Shown piece by piece: positions 9,112 to 18,586 of a DNA stretch of 64,000 bases. The stretch covers positions 1 to 64,000 of the forward strand of contig NZ_JADEWI010000026.1 in NCBI RefSeq assembly GCF_015207705.1, written 5' to 3'. Position numbers and translations under genes: made by a program. This stretch comes from Nostoc sp. LEGE 06077 (GTDB taxonomy: Bacteria; Cyanobacteriota; Cyanobacteriia; Cyanobacteriales; Nostocaceae). How positions within the stretch are numbered: position 1 is the first letter of the stretch; each line of letters opens with the position of its first letter. The notes beneath the pieces were generated by a model. It saw nothing but the letters and a program-made list of their open reading frames with translations. It ran no database searches and was not told the DNA's origin.

Positions 9112-9786
9112 TTACTCGCGTAGGACGTAGCCAACACCGCGGACGGTTTGAATCAAGCGCTTTTCCTGATTGATTTCTAGCTTGAGGCGCAAGTAGCGGA
9201 CGTAAACTTCGATAATGTTGGAATCGCCCATGAAGTCATAACCCCAGACTTCTTCGAGAATGCGATCGCGGGTAATGACTTGTCGAGGATGGGAAAGTAA
9301 ATAATCGAGCAAATCAAATTCTTTGGCGGTTAATTCAATTAATCTGCCGCCGCGATAAACTTCTCTAGTGCGGCGATTTAAGCTGAGGTCTTCAAATTCT
9401 AAGATATCTGCTGCGTCTGCTTCTTGATTGCGCCGCAAATGAGCGCGGACTCTGGCTAGGAGTTCTTCGACGCTAAAAGGTTTAACTACATAGTCGTCAG
9501 CACCAGCATCCAAACCGGCAACGCGATCGCTGACTTCATCTTTCGCTGTTAATAATATTACTGGGACTTTATCACCAGTACTCCGTAGGCGGCGACAAAT
9601 TTCTAATCCTGATAACCCTGGTAACATCCAATCTAAAATAACTAAATCTGGATGTAACTCCCGCGCCGCAGTAAGTGCAGTTAATCCATCGTAGGCGACA
9701 CTGACTTGATAACCTTCGTAATTCAGTTCCAATTCGATAAATCGTGCCAGTTTGACCTCATCTTCTACAAGTAAGATGTGCGTCAT
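9112..9786 (-). CDS. OmpR/PhoB-family response regulator
   Basis: This 224-residue regulator has a receiver domain (1-118) with all active-site residues: E9/D10 region in LLVEDE, phospho-acceptor D52 in [10 protein letters not shown], Thr in LLTAKDE and Lys in VVKPFS. A winged-helix DNA-binding domain (about 128-222) ends in the typical [12 protein letters not shown]. No kinase is adjacent; the kinase at 16176 is the nearest classical one, and pairing with it is only a guess. The sequence resembles the NblR/ManR-like group of cyanobacterial OmpR regulators, but I cannot assign a specific name. It starts with ATG at 9786. Confidence 0.93.
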   Translation of the reverse strand: MTHILLVEDEVKLARFIELELNYEGYQVSVAYDGLTALTAARELHPDLVILDWMLPGLSGLEICRRLRSTGDKVPVILLTAKDEVSDRVAGLDAGADDYVVKPFSVEELLARVRAHLRRNQEADAADILEFEDLSLNRRTREVYRGGRLIELTAKEFDLLDYLLSHPRQVITRDRILEEVWGYDFMGDSNIIEVYVRYLRLKLEINQEKRLIQTVRGVGYVLRE

Positions 9787-10043
9787 ATTGATGATTTTAA
9801 TGATTTCAGCAAGGTAAGACAGTAATTAACACAGACACAGAGATAGTACCGCAAGGCGGAAGTCAAAAGTCAAAAAGCTTATAGGGCAACCTTGTTGACA
9901 ATTTGCAATGGATTATTATTTACGCCGTGTTCTACTACTTTGATGTATGTCTAATTGGTTCTAAAATAGCTTAGTATAGATTGAATCAGATAACAAGTGT
10001 ACGTCTGTAATTACCGATAGCTACTATTTGTGACTTTCAAAGT

Positions 10044-10331
10044 TTAGCAATAAACTGTTATGTCTTCACCACATTCATCAGCAAGATAACACAGCGCTCG
10101 AAAACGCAGACTTACTAATTGCTCATAAAAGGGATTGAGTTTACACATTGGCGGAATGTGAAACAGTTTCCGGCCAAACAAAGTTACATCTCGTTCAAAA
10201 GGACATTGGGATGGTATAACTCTACACAAAAAATGAGCTAATTGAGTGTTGTGAATTTCTTGGCTTTCCAACCACCCACGAACTGATTGTAAAAGGTCTT
10301 TGGGTAAATGAACTAAAGTAATCGATGTCAT
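10044..10331 (-). CDS. Mo-dependent nitrogenase C-terminal-domain family protein
   Basis: This 95-residue protein matches the short cyanobacterial family annotated as 'Mo-dependent nitrogenase C-terminal' (Mo-nitro_C). The diagnostic stretch is PSQCPFERDVTLFGRKLFHI followed by PPMCKLNPFYEQL and RFRALCYLADECGEDI. It has six Cys (CR, QCPF, MCKL, LCYL, DECG and the last Cys). The family name comes from a short similarity to the end of a nitrogenase-linked protein; the protein is not a nitrogenase subunit and its biochemical role is not known. It starts with ATG at 10331 and is monocistronic. Confidence 0.82.
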   Translation of the reverse strand: MTSITLVHLPKDLLQSVRGWLESQEIHNTQLAHFLCRVIPSQCPFERDVTLFGRKLFHIPPMCKLNPFYEQLVSLRFRALCYLADECGEDITVYC

Positions 10332-10564
10332 AGTGCTTCACCTGAATGAGGTTAGAACCTCTATCAAATATAGATTTGAGTTAATTAGCTTGAGGGAATT
10401 AATGTAGCGATCGCTTGTGGCTGCTACACTCACAGATAATCTTTTTCTGGGGTAACGTCTTTAAATACATATCCTAGTATTTAGATTTCGGAATCATCTC
10501 TTAGTTCCCATACTTGCTGTATTGGACGCTAGGCTAGATATCGCTGCTATGTAAGTGCGAAGCA

Positions 10565-11179
10565 ATGACTGACAACTTTCTCGCTAACAAGAAATCCCTC
10601 TTTAACAACTGGGCATCAAGCTATGATTGGATTTTTCCCTCAGTATTTTATCGAGCTATCCATCAACGGTTATTAGAATATGTTGATTTATCCGATCAAG
10701 TCAACGTACTAGATTTAGGTTGCGGTACTGGACGCTTATTAGCACGACTAGCCACAAAATTTCCTCATCTGCGTGGTACAGGTTTAGATTTATCTCCTAA
10801 TATGTTGCGTATAGCCAGACTTAGCAACCACCATCAGCCTCGCTTAATTTATGTTGAGGGTAATGCAGAGTCTCTACCCTTCGGTGAAGCTCAGTTTGAT
10901 GCTGTTTTCAACAGTATCAGCTTTTTACATTATCTAGAACCTCAACAAGTGCTGAGTGAAGTAGCGCGAGTTCTTACCCCAGGGGGACGCTTTTACTTAG
11001 TTGACTTTACCTCTAAACAAGAGACAGAACCGAAAAAAACACCAATTTCGCCTTTGGGAGTGCGGTTCTACAGTCCCAAACAGCGCGAAATTTTAGGTTC
11101 TGCATCTGGACTTATGTGTGTGAGTCATCATTATTTATTAGGGCCTGTCTTGCTAACGATTTTTGCAAAAGGTCATTAG
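10565..11179 (+). CDS. Class I SAM-dependent methyltransferase
   Basis: This 204-residue protein has a Rossmann methyltransferase fold of the Methyltransf_11/25 type. Motif I is VLDLGCGTGRLLARLA, the acidic SAM-ribose residue is at the end of beta-2 in GTGLDLSPNML, motif II is PFGEAQFDAVFN, and post-motif VLTPGGRFYLVDF is present. The YDWIFPSVFYR start resembles the UbiE/COQ5-type N-terminus, but the specificity motifs of MenG/UbiE are not clear, so I leave the substrate open. It starts with ATG at 10565. It stands alone and converges with a GNAT gene. Confidence 0.88.
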   Translation: MTDNFLANKKSLFNNWASSYDWIFPSVFYRAIHQRLLEYVDLSDQVNVLDLGCGTGRLLARLATKFPHLRGTGLDLSPNMLRIARLSNHHQPRLIYVEGNAESLPFGEAQFDAVFNSISFLHYLEPQQVLSEVARVLTPGGRFYLVDFTSKQETEPKKTPISPLGVRFYSPKQREILGSASGLMCVSHHYLLGPVLLTIFAKGH

Positions 11180-11221
11180 TCAATGGTCATTATTGATTGT
11201 TCCTCTATCCTTTCCCACAGT

Positions 11222-11686
11222 CTACTTACTTTGATATTTCATGAAAATTACAGGTACTCTGAACAGCTTTTTAGCTAATTGAGAGATGCCAAACTTACGT
11301 ACCAGAGATGAAGGAAGATTTTCAAAAGAAACTGTGATAAAACCAAAGCGGCTGTAAAATTGTGATAGTTTTTCACCCAAACATTCTAAGTAGAGTGGTT
11401 CTGTGGCTTGATTAATCAGATGTTGGGTAAGTAAACTGCCTAAACCGCGACCTCTCCAATTTGGTGTAACAACCAAACTACCAAGTTCTTGTGCGCCTGG
11501 AAAGTTACGCAGTTGTCCACAAGCAATTAAATTACCTTCAGATTCCACCACAAAGAATTGTTGCCAACGTAATTGTGTAGGGTCAAGTTTTGCTGAAAAT
11601 ACTAATGCGAAAATTGACCATTTATCAGCAGCAGTTGCTCGACGCAAAATACATCCAGATGGTAAAGATAGATTTTCGGTATTCAT
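11222..11686 (-). CDS. GNAT-family N-acetyltransferase
   Basis: This 154-residue single-domain GNAT protein has the acetyl-CoA pyrophosphate loop in VVTPNWRGRGLGSLLTQHL (Q/RxxGxG/A pattern), preceded by the beta-4 strand LGSLVV and followed by the FYSRFGF motif typical of the C-terminal half. Substrate unknown. A basic, hydrophobic C-terminus (KLFRVPVIFMKYQSK) may touch the membrane. It starts with ATG at 11686. Confidence 0.87.
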   Translation of the reverse strand: MNTENLSLPSGCILRRATAADKWSIFALVFSAKLDPTQLRWQQFFVVESEGNLIACGQLRNFPGAQELGSLVVTPNWRGRGLGSLLTQHLINQATEPLYLECLGEKLSQFYSRFGFITVSFENLPSSLVRKFGISQLAKKLFRVPVIFMKYQSK

Positions 11687-12062
11687 TAATTTTACAAAAG
11701 TTTAATTAGATAATTTTTTAGGTTATGAGGTATTAGCAAAATATCAAATAAACACTTTTTATTCCTTTGTAATTATATATTTTAAGTAATGAGTATTAAT
11801 TATTAATTTTGTCATCTATCAATAGATATACATTTTGATATTTAAAATCAAAATTTTATATCCCCAAACTCCTAGGACAAGTCAGGGATATTAGGATAAT
11901 TTGTTATCTTTGATGAATTTTGACTTGTTAAAGCAGTAACTAATGAAAGCATAAATATTAAAGATAAGCAAAATTTGGATGATTTGTATACATTGTGAAT
12001 GTATTATTCGCTTCAGAAGGCTATTGTTCAGTTATTAAGACTAAATACTATTCATTTACCAA
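11687..12062. other. AT-rich intergenic region, nothing recognised
   Basis: This is 376 bases between divergent genes. It is very AT-rich, with no convincing ORF, hairpin or repeat. It presumably holds the promoters of the GNAT gene (minus) and of the kinase operon (plus). Confidence 0.5.
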
Positions 12063-14324
12063 ATGAACTTGTGCGAGTCGCGCATGAATAAACTTTCTGA
12101 AAAATTTATTGCCGGCGGTTTTGGTGTGGCATTACTACTACTATGTGGTGTTGGTATAACTTCTTTACTCAGTTTCCAGCGGTTAACAGAAGAAAAGCGC
12201 TGGGTAATTCATACCTATCAAGTTATAGAAGCTTTAGATAATCTGCATCTTGGTCTGAGCAATGCGGAAAGCGCACGCAATAGCTATATTTCCACAAGCA
12301 AGATAGTTTATAAAAAAGTTTATCAGCAAGAAAAGCAAAACTTAAATCAACAGATTCAATCTATCAGTAATTTGACTAGGGATAACTTGCAGCAACAAGA
12401 CCGACTTCAGCAATTGGAACCCAAAGTTATACAGAAATTTGGCTTGTTACAGAAATCTATCGATATTTTCGAGCAACAAGGTTTGTCAAAAGCGGTGAAA
12501 ATCGCTAACAATAATCAGGTTACAAATATTGATACACAACTTAAAAATATCACTCAAGCAATGGAGGGTGAAGAAAAAACTTTATTGCAACAGCGGATAG
12601 CAAATACAGATGAGAGTTTTAGTCAGATAATTTTTGTGATGGGATTAGGATATAGTTTAAGTTTTTTTCTGATCTTAGTGGTTTATTGGCTGCTGCAAGA
12701 GCAAATTCGGATTAATAAAGTTTTGTCAGCAGAAGCAATTCTTCTAGAACAGCAAGTGGCAAAAGCAAAGCTGGCAAACATTTTAGAGACTGTAACGGAT
12801 GCTTTTGTCGCTTTAGATTGTAATTGGTGTTACACCTATGTTAATCAAAGGGCGGGGCAAATTTTTAATCGTCGTCCTGAAGACTTGATTGGGAAAAATA
12901 TCTGGGAAGAGTTTCCCGAAGCAATAGGAGAAAAATTCTATCATGCTTATTACCAAGCTGTGACAGAACAGAAAATAATTGAGATGGAAGAATATTATCC
13001 ACCGTGGGAGCGCTGGATTGAAAATCGGATTTATCCTAGTCAAGAAGGGTTATCAATTTTCTTTCAAGACATCACCCGCCGTAAATCAGCAGAACTTGCT
13101 TTGGAAAGAAGTGAAAAACGCTATCGTTCATTGGTAATTGCAACATCTCAAGCAGTTTGGATAGCTGATGCTAGGGGATTTCCTCAAGAATATTCATCTT
13201 GGATAGCTTTGACAGGGCAAAGTCAGGAAGAAATTGCTGAATGGGGATGGCTGAAGGCAATTCATCCTGAAGATCGGGATTTTTCTCAGTTTTTATGGAA
13301 TCAGGCGATGGAATGGAAAAGTCCGTATAAGTTGGAACATCGTGTGCGAGTGGCTGATGGTAGCTATCGATTTTTTGCTGTGCGGGGAATTCCCATATTG
13401 GATGCTGATAATCAAGTTCAAGAGTGGATAGGGACTCATACTGATATTACAGACCGCAAACTAGCGGAGGAAGCACTACAACAGGCAAAAGTAGAGCTAG
13501 AAATTAAAGTTGAGGAACGTACAGCCGAGTTGCAAAAGTTGAATGAAGAACTGAGGAACTCGAATCAAGAACTAGAACAATTTGCTTACGTGGCTTCCCA
13601 TGATTTGCAAGAACCATTGCGGGCGGTAACCGGCTATAGCCAATTATTAGTGGAAGAATATCAAGAGCGGCTAGATGAGTCTGCCCAAGAATATTTAGAT
13701 TACATCATTGATGGTGCAAAACGAATGCAGCAGTTGATTCAAGACTTGCTGGCCTATTCTCGTGTAGGCACACGTGGTCGAGAATTTACCCCTACTGATT
13801 GTAATGCTGTAGTTGGAGAAGTTTTGCGTAATTTGGATGTGGCGATCGCAGAAAGTCAAGCTATCATCACTTGTGATCCATTACCTAACATACTCGCAGA
13901 TAAAACTCAGTTAATACAATTATTTCAAAATTTGATTGGTAATGCCATTAAGTTTCACCGCAAAGATATACCGCCACGAATTCATATTAGTGTACTCAAA
14001 GAGGAAAAAAGTAGGGGTGTAGGGGAAGAAGATTTTATTCAGGACTCAGCACTAAATACCTCGCCCTATGTTTGGTTGTTCTCAGTACGGGATAACGGTA
14101 TTGGCATTAAATCCCAGTATCTTGACCGGATTTTTGAAATTTTCCGTCGCCTGCATACCCGGCGAGAATTTCCGGGTACGGGTATTGGTTTGGCTATTTG
14201 TAAAAAAATTGTTGAACGTCATCATGGTCGCATCTGGGCTGAATCTCAGTTAAGGATAGGGACAACTTTCTACTTTACTCTTCATGAATCAGTTACCGGA
14301 AAAATTTTGGATAAAGACATGTAA
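12063..14324 (+). CDS. CHASE3-PAS-PAS sensor histidine kinase
   Basis: This 753-residue membrane kinase has an N-terminal membrane segment (about 18-37), a CHASE3 extracellular sensor (about 45-180, with LSNAESARNSYISTS), a second membrane segment (about 190-211), two PAS domains (about 235-345 and 352-467, each ending in a DIT/RK-type PAC segment) and a coiled coil. The HisKA box is FAYVASHDLQEPLRAVTGYS, the phytochrome-like 'SHDLQEPLR' type. HATPase motifs NAIKFH, DNGIGI and GTGIGLAICKK are present. It is followed 4 nt later by a stand-alone receiver, so that protein is the likely phosphoryl acceptor. The start is ATG at 12063 or at 12084; the second is closer to the membrane segment. Confidence 0.93.
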   Translation: MNLCESRMNKLSEKFIAGGFGVALLLLCGVGITSLLSFQRLTEEKRWVIHTYQVIEALDNLHLGLSNAESARNSYISTSKIVYKKVYQQEKQNLNQQIQSISNLTRDNLQQQDRLQQLEPKVIQKFGLLQKSIDIFEQQGLSKAVKIANNNQVTNIDTQLKNITQAMEGEEKTLLQQRIANTDESFSQIIFVMGLGYSLSFFLILVVYWLLQEQIRINKVLSAEAILLEQQVAKAKLANILETVTDAFVALDCNWCYTYVNQRAGQIFNRRPEDLIGKNIWEEFPEAIGEKFYHAYYQAVTEQKIIEMEEYYPPWERWIENRIYPSQEGLSIFFQDITRRKSAELALERSEKRYRSLVIATSQAVWIADARGFPQEYSSWIALTGQSQEEIAEWGWLKAIHPEDRDFSQFLWNQAMEWKSPYKLEHRVRVADGSYRFFAVRGIPILDADNQVQEWIGTHTDITDRKLAEEALQQAKVELEIKVEERTAELQKLNEELRNSNQELEQFAYVASHDLQEPLRAVTGYSQLLVEEYQERLDESAQEYLDYIIDGAKRMQQLIQDLLAYSRVGTRGREFTPTDCNAVVGEVLRNLDVAIAESQAIITCDPLPNILADKTQLIQLFQNLIGNAIKFHRKDIPPRIHISVLKEEKSRGVGEEDFIQDSALNTSPYVWLFSVRDNGIGIKSQYLDRIFEIFRRLHTRREFPGTGIGLAICKKIVERHHGRIWAESQLRIGTTFYFTLHESVTGKILDKDM

Positions 14325-14327
14325 TAT

Positions 14328-14798
14328 ATGGTTAATAACAGTATTGAAAATAGTCAGGTATGTCGGCGTGTAGAAATTTTGCTAGTTGAAGACTCCCCTA
14401 GCGACGCTAATCTCACGATGAAAGGCTTTGTCAATGCCAAAATTGCCAACAATTTACACTGGGTAGAAGATGGTGAAACGGCAATGAATTATCTCCGCCA
14501 GCAAGAAAAGTTCGTTGATGCGCCACGTCCAGATTTAATTTTACTCGACTTGAATTTACCAGGGATGGATGGACGGGAAGTGCTGACAGAACTGAAATCT
14601 GATCCCAGCCTGAAACGGATTCCTGTGGTTGTGCTGACTACCTCAGCAGATGAGCAAGATATACTACGTTCTTACAATCTCAGTGCTAATTGCTATGTGA
14701 CAAAACCCCTTGATGTTTACCAGTTTATTGAGGTTGTGCAGTTAATTAAAGATTTTTGGTTAGCAGCAGTCACGCTTCCACCAGATTCATCAATTTAA
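14328..14798 (+). CDS. Rcp1-type single-domain response regulator
   Basis: This 156-residue CheY-like receiver belongs to the Rcp1 subfamily that partners phytochrome-type kinases. It has the acidic pair E21/D22 in [10 protein letters not shown], phospho-acceptor D74 in [13 protein letters not shown], Thr in VVVLTTSA and Lys in YVTKPLD. The loop between beta-2 and alpha-3 ([14 protein letters not shown]) is characteristic of Rcp1. It starts with ATG at 14328, 3 nt after the kinase stop, and is surely in the same operon, so it should receive phosphate from that kinase. Confidence 0.94.
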   Translation: MVNNSIENSQVCRRVEILLVEDSPSDANLTMKGFVNAKIANNLHWVEDGETAMNYLRQQEKFVDAPRPDLILLDLNLPGMDGREVLTELKSDPSLKRIPVVVLTTSADEQDILRSYNLSANCYVTKPLDVYQFIEVVQLIKDFWLAAVTLPPDSSI

Positions 14799-14899
14799 TA
14801 TTGTCTTTTTCTATTTGTCCCATATGAATTATGATTGAGCGTTGTTTTTACAATGAAAAAATCAAATGATTATTGGGCAGATTTCTATAAAAATATTTT

Positions 14900-16093
14900 A
14901 TGCAAAAAATGATGATTCAAGTTCTACTGGTCGAAGATAGTCCGAGTGATGCCAGACTACTGCATCAAATATTTTTACATGCCTATCAACAAGAACTAAA
15001 AATATTGCATGTTGAAAGATTATCTGAAGCAATAGAGTTAAGTGTATTAGATAAGAAACACTTACAAGATGGTTGGGAAAGTACAAATCTCAAACAAGAT
15101 AAATTTGATGTAGTCTTGTTAGATTTAGGATTACCTGATTCTGTAGGAATAGATACTTTGAAAAAATATCGAGCCGCAGTACCGGATGTTCCTGTAGTCA
15201 TTCTAACGGGTCTTGATGATGAAGAATTAGCTATGCAAGCATTAGCAGAAGGCGCTCAAGATTATTTAGTAAAAGACCAAATTACAATCCAGCGGTTAAT
15301 ACGTGCTATTCGCTATGCTATTGAACGGGAAGAAATTCTCAATAAGTTACGAGAGAGTGAAGAAATTAGTCGTCAAGCATTAGCTAAAGAGCAACAACTA
15401 AATGAGCTAAAGTCTAATTTTGTGGCAATGGTTTCTCACGAGTTTCGTAACCCAATGACGACAATTCGGACTGCTATGGATATACTGCAAAATCAAACTC
15501 AATTGAATGAGGAGCGCAAAAGTTTCTATTTTGAACGTGTGCAAGACTCAATCAATCATATGCTCCAATTACTCGATGAAGTGTTGTTCCTGAGCAGAAG
15601 TGAAGCTGCTAAATTAGAATATAAACCTGCATCTTTAGATTTAATTAGCTTTTGTGAAGAAATCACAGATGTTCTGCAAATGAAGGCGGTTGGTCAGCAG
15701 AATATTATCTTTAACTATGTAGGAAAATCCAATCTCAGCTACATGGATGAGGAATTACTTTATTGTATTTTAACTAATTTAATTTCCAATGCTGTTAAAT
15801 ATTCTCCGCCACAAAGTAATGTCTGGTTTAATTTAAACTGTGGAGATGGTATGGCGATTTTTCAAATTCGAGATGAGGGAATAGGTATCCCTGAAAAAGA
15901 CCAAATAAATCTATTTCAAACTTTTTACAGAGCTAGTAATGCGCGGCGAATTCAAGGGACAGGGCTAGGGTTGGCTATGGTGAAAAAGTGTGTAGATTTA
16001 CATGGTGGTGAGATTAGTATAGAAAGTAAGCAGAATATAGGAACTACGGTAATAGTCAGACTGCCATTAAATTATCATGGCGAGAGTAAATAG
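14900..16093 (+). CDS. Hybrid receiver-histidine kinase
   Basis: This 397-residue soluble protein has a receiver first (D75 in VVLLDLGLPDS, Lys in YLVKDQ), then a short coiled coil, a HisKA domain with H180 in AMVSHEFRNPMTTIRTAMD, and a HATPase domain with NAVKYSPP, DEGIGIP and GTGLGLAMVKKC. The receiver-first order lets the upstream signal gate the kinase directly. It is third in line with the CHASE3 kinase and the Rcp1-like receiver (101-nt gap), suggesting a chain: membrane kinase to receiver(s) to this second kinase. Its final target is not in the window. It starts with ATG at 14900; an ATG three codons later is possible. Confidence 0.93.
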   Translation: MQKMMIQVLLVEDSPSDARLLHQIFLHAYQQELKILHVERLSEAIELSVLDKKHLQDGWESTNLKQDKFDVVLLDLGLPDSVGIDTLKKYRAAVPDVPVVILTGLDDEELAMQALAEGAQDYLVKDQITIQRLIRAIRYAIEREEILNKLRESEEISRQALAKEQQLNELKSNFVAMVSHEFRNPMTTIRTAMDILQNQTQLNEERKSFYFERVQDSINHMLQLLDEVLFLSRSEAAKLEYKPASLDLISFCEEITDVLQMKAVGQQNIIFNYVGKSNLSYMDEELLYCILTNLISNAVKYSPPQSNVWFNLNCGDGMAIFQIRDEGIGIPEKDQINLFQTFYRASNARRIQGTGLGLAMVKKCVDLHGGEISIESKQNIGTTVIVRLPLNYHGESK

Positions 16094-16175
16094 TTGACTA
16101 CAAATAAAGTTAAGGAATAAAGGCTATTATTTGTCAGGGTTAAAGAATTTATGAATCTAAGAATATTAATAATGA

Positions 16176-17612
16176 TTAGCTAGAGCTTGGTAAATAAGCA
16201 GATAAGATAATTGTAAATATACTTCCTTCACCTAAACGCGATCGCACGGTCACATTCCCATTCATCCCTTCAACTAAAGTTTTGACAATAGATAATCCTA
16301 AACCACAGCCACCATTAGAACTAGTACGAGCTTCATCTATGCGGTAAAATCGCTCAAAAATCCGCGATTGATGTTGTAAAGGAATACCATAACCTTGATC
16401 GCAAACTTCTATGATGGCTTGATCTGCTTGTTGATAAAATTTTATAGTCACAGAGGTTTCGGGAGCAGAATACTTAAAGGCGTTATCGATTAAATTGAGT
16501 AAAACTTGTTTGAGACGATTGTAGTCAGCTTTAGCGGTAATTGACTGGTTAGTTGATTCAATTGTAATCTGGCGATCGCTATAAGTTTTGGCCATGACCA
16601 CAACTTCTGTCACTAAGTCGTTCAATAAACAGCGTTCTAGACGAAATAGCAAATTACCACTATCCGCCCGCGCTAAATCTAGTAAATCTTGTAACAGGCG
16701 AATGGTACGTTCTGCTTCAGATGCGGCTGTTGCTAAAGCTTCTTGTTGAACTTCGGTTAAATTATTCTGCCGTCGTAAGACGCTTTGCAAATAGCCATGT
16801 ACGATAGTCAGGGGTGTGCGTAATTCGTGAGATACATTACTGACAAACTGTCGCTCTTGCTCCCAAGATTGGAACAGACGCGATAACATCATGTTGTATG
16901 TTTGAGTTAATTCTCTAACTTCGCTGGGGGCGTTGTCTAAATACAGTTGTGCTTGTCCTAAGTCTGCAATGGAAATGACTTCTGTCATTTGACTTAACTG
17001 GCGTAGAGGTTGTAGGGAACGTTTGATGTAAAATGCGATCGCTACAGAAATAATTGTAATTGTGACAATACTAGCAATTCCCAAACTCTGCACAATTACT
17101 AAAAACATACTTTGTTCGCGGGTAACATCCTGTACGACAAATAATGTCCCCACAGCCTGATCTCCTAATGTTAATGTACTCCCGCACATCACAAAGTAAC
17201 TTTTACCCATTTGTTGGACTATGGGTTTCATTGATATTTCACTTATATTAATTAACTCAGATATTTCCTTCTGCGGTAATTTATCTAAGTTATCAGATTG
17301 CACCAATACCTGATTTTCCGGACTTTTTACCCATAAATATGTATGTGAAGTACTTAAATTATTAATTGCCTTTTGTAACCCATTCTCCCCAGGAAGAATT
17401 TCAGTATAAAGTTCTACATAATAAGGCAAATGTTGGTTAATCTGTTGAATATTAGTTTTATAATTATTAATTAAAAATTGCTGCATTTTCCAGCTTGTCC
17501 AGGTAGCCAAGCTACCTAATCCTAAAGCTGAAACAGCAGCAATTCCTATGGTGAGTCGAACTCGTAATGAAGAAGGATCAACTATGCGAAAAATTTTCTG
17601 GATTTGATTCAC
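16176..17612 (-). CDS. HAMP-type membrane sensor histidine kinase
   Basis: This classical two-membrane-segment kinase (478 aa) has TM1 at about 23-45, a periplasmic sensor region of about 120 residues with no named domain, TM2 at about 170-196, then HAMP, HisKA with H262 in NVSHELRTPLTIVHGYL, and HATPase (NAFKYSAP, DQGYGIP, GCGLGLSIVKTLVEG). I chose the GTG at 17612 because its first four bases overlap the DUF4079 stop codon (GTGA), a translational-coupling arrangement; a TTG at 17642 is less likely. Tight coupling to DUF4079 suggests that the membrane protein helps sensing. No response regulator is adjacent. Confidence 0.9.
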   Translation of the reverse strand: MNQIQKIFRIVDPSSLRVRLTIGIAAVSALGLGSLATWTSWKMQQFLINNYKTNIQQINQHLPYYVELYTEILPGENGLQKAINNLSTSHTYLWVKSPENQVLVQSDNLDKLPQKEISELINISEISMKPIVQQMGKSYFVMCGSTLTLGDQAVGTLFVVQDVTREQSMFLVIVQSLGIASIVTITIISVAIAFYIKRSLQPLRQLSQMTEVISIADLGQAQLYLDNAPSEVRELTQTYNMMLSRLFQSWEQERQFVSNVSHELRTPLTIVHGYLQSVLRRQNNLTEVQQEALATAASEAERTIRLLQDLLDLARADSGNLLFRLERCLLNDLVTEVVVMAKTYSDRQITIESTNQSITAKADYNRLKQVLLNLIDNAFKYSAPETSVTIKFYQQADQAIIEVCDQGYGIPLQHQSRIFERFYRIDEARTSSNGGCGLGLSIVKTLVEGMNGNVTVRSRLGEGSIFTIILSAYLPSSS

Positions 17613-18322
17613 TTCGGTGCTTGAGGGGTTGGTGTTAGACAAGTTTTATTAACATAATCGCACTGATAAATATAAGGTTCCTGCCAACTCAAGGGAATTT
17701 GTAATAAGTCTCTTGTACCTGTTAATCCTTGTCCAATAAATAGTAAAAGAGCTACGCAGTTTAAAATTGTATGAATTAACCGCCAGCGATAAGACTTATA
17801 AATATCTTGCACAATTGCCAAAGAAAAAACCATCAGTAGTGATGCGGTAATACCAATATAGTAGTGTGACCAGTACCATTCATTAGTCAGGCGATAAACA
17901 CCATCTTGACAGCCTAGAACTACTAAACCAACACCAGTTAAGGTAGCAAAAATCCCTCGCCATAACTTTTGTTTCGCTTGATAAAGTAATACTAAAGAAG
18001 CAATAGTTGCGACAAACATTAATAATATGAAAATTACTTGAAAATTAGCCGTATTCCACAATTGCTTCTTCATAATATTTTTACCAATGGGATAGGCTAA
18101 ACCAACTAATGTCAATCCAACAACGGCGCTGGTTAACCAATCACCTAACTGTTTATGTTCTTTACCAACACTAGGGGGAATTTTACTCTTACCTTCATTT
18201 AAACTTTGCAAACGACGTTGACGTGTTTGCCAAGCAAAATTAATAACAGTGCCAATTAAAGGAAAGACAAAAATAACTGCGATCGCCGGATGTAAAAGTC
18301 CTAGAAAATCTGCTATTTCCAT
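17609..18322 (-). CDS. DUF4079 integral membrane protein
   Basis: This 237-residue protein has about six hydrophobic segments. The family is cyanobacterial and uncharacterised. Three His residues sit in membrane segments at conserved-looking places (GLLHPAIAV near the N-terminus, WSHYYIGITAS, RLIHTILNCVALLLF), a pattern that recalls di-haem cytochrome b561-like folds; haem binding is inference. It overlaps the downstream kinase by 4 nt, so both are made from one message. A DM13-domain secreted protein lies upstream on the same strand. It starts with ATG at 18322. Confidence 0.82.
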   Translation of the reverse strand: MEIADFLGLLHPAIAVIFVFPLIGTVINFAWQTRQRRLQSLNEGKSKIPPSVGKEHKQLGDWLTSAVVGLTLVGLAYPIGKNIMKKQLWNTANFQVIFILLMFVATIASLVLLYQAKQKLWRGIFATLTGVGLVVLGCQDGVYRLTNEWYWSHYYIGITASLLMVFSLAIVQDIYKSYRWRLIHTILNCVALLLFIGQGLTGTRDLLQIPLSWQEPYIYQCDYVNKTCLTPTPQAPK

Positions 18323-18586
18323 ATTTTTTTGTATGATTATTACTGTTAACTGGCGATAGAATTAGTATTCTAGACTGACTAATTAAACTCAAATACTAAT
18401 ATTACTGAACTCTAAAATTCCTCAGCCATAAGTAGAACGGCGCAAATAAACAGAACTATGTAACGAAAAGTAAAGTGGCTTGAAAACTTCTTCCCTCCTG
18501 CCTTCAGCCCTCTGCCTCCTGCCTTGTCATAACGACAATTTTTAACACCGACCTACTTATAGTTTAGATAGGCATGACGAAATTAT

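Noticed and set aside
10044-10331. Nitrogenase subunit
   Set aside because: Only a small domain similarity; no NifD/NifK sequence present.
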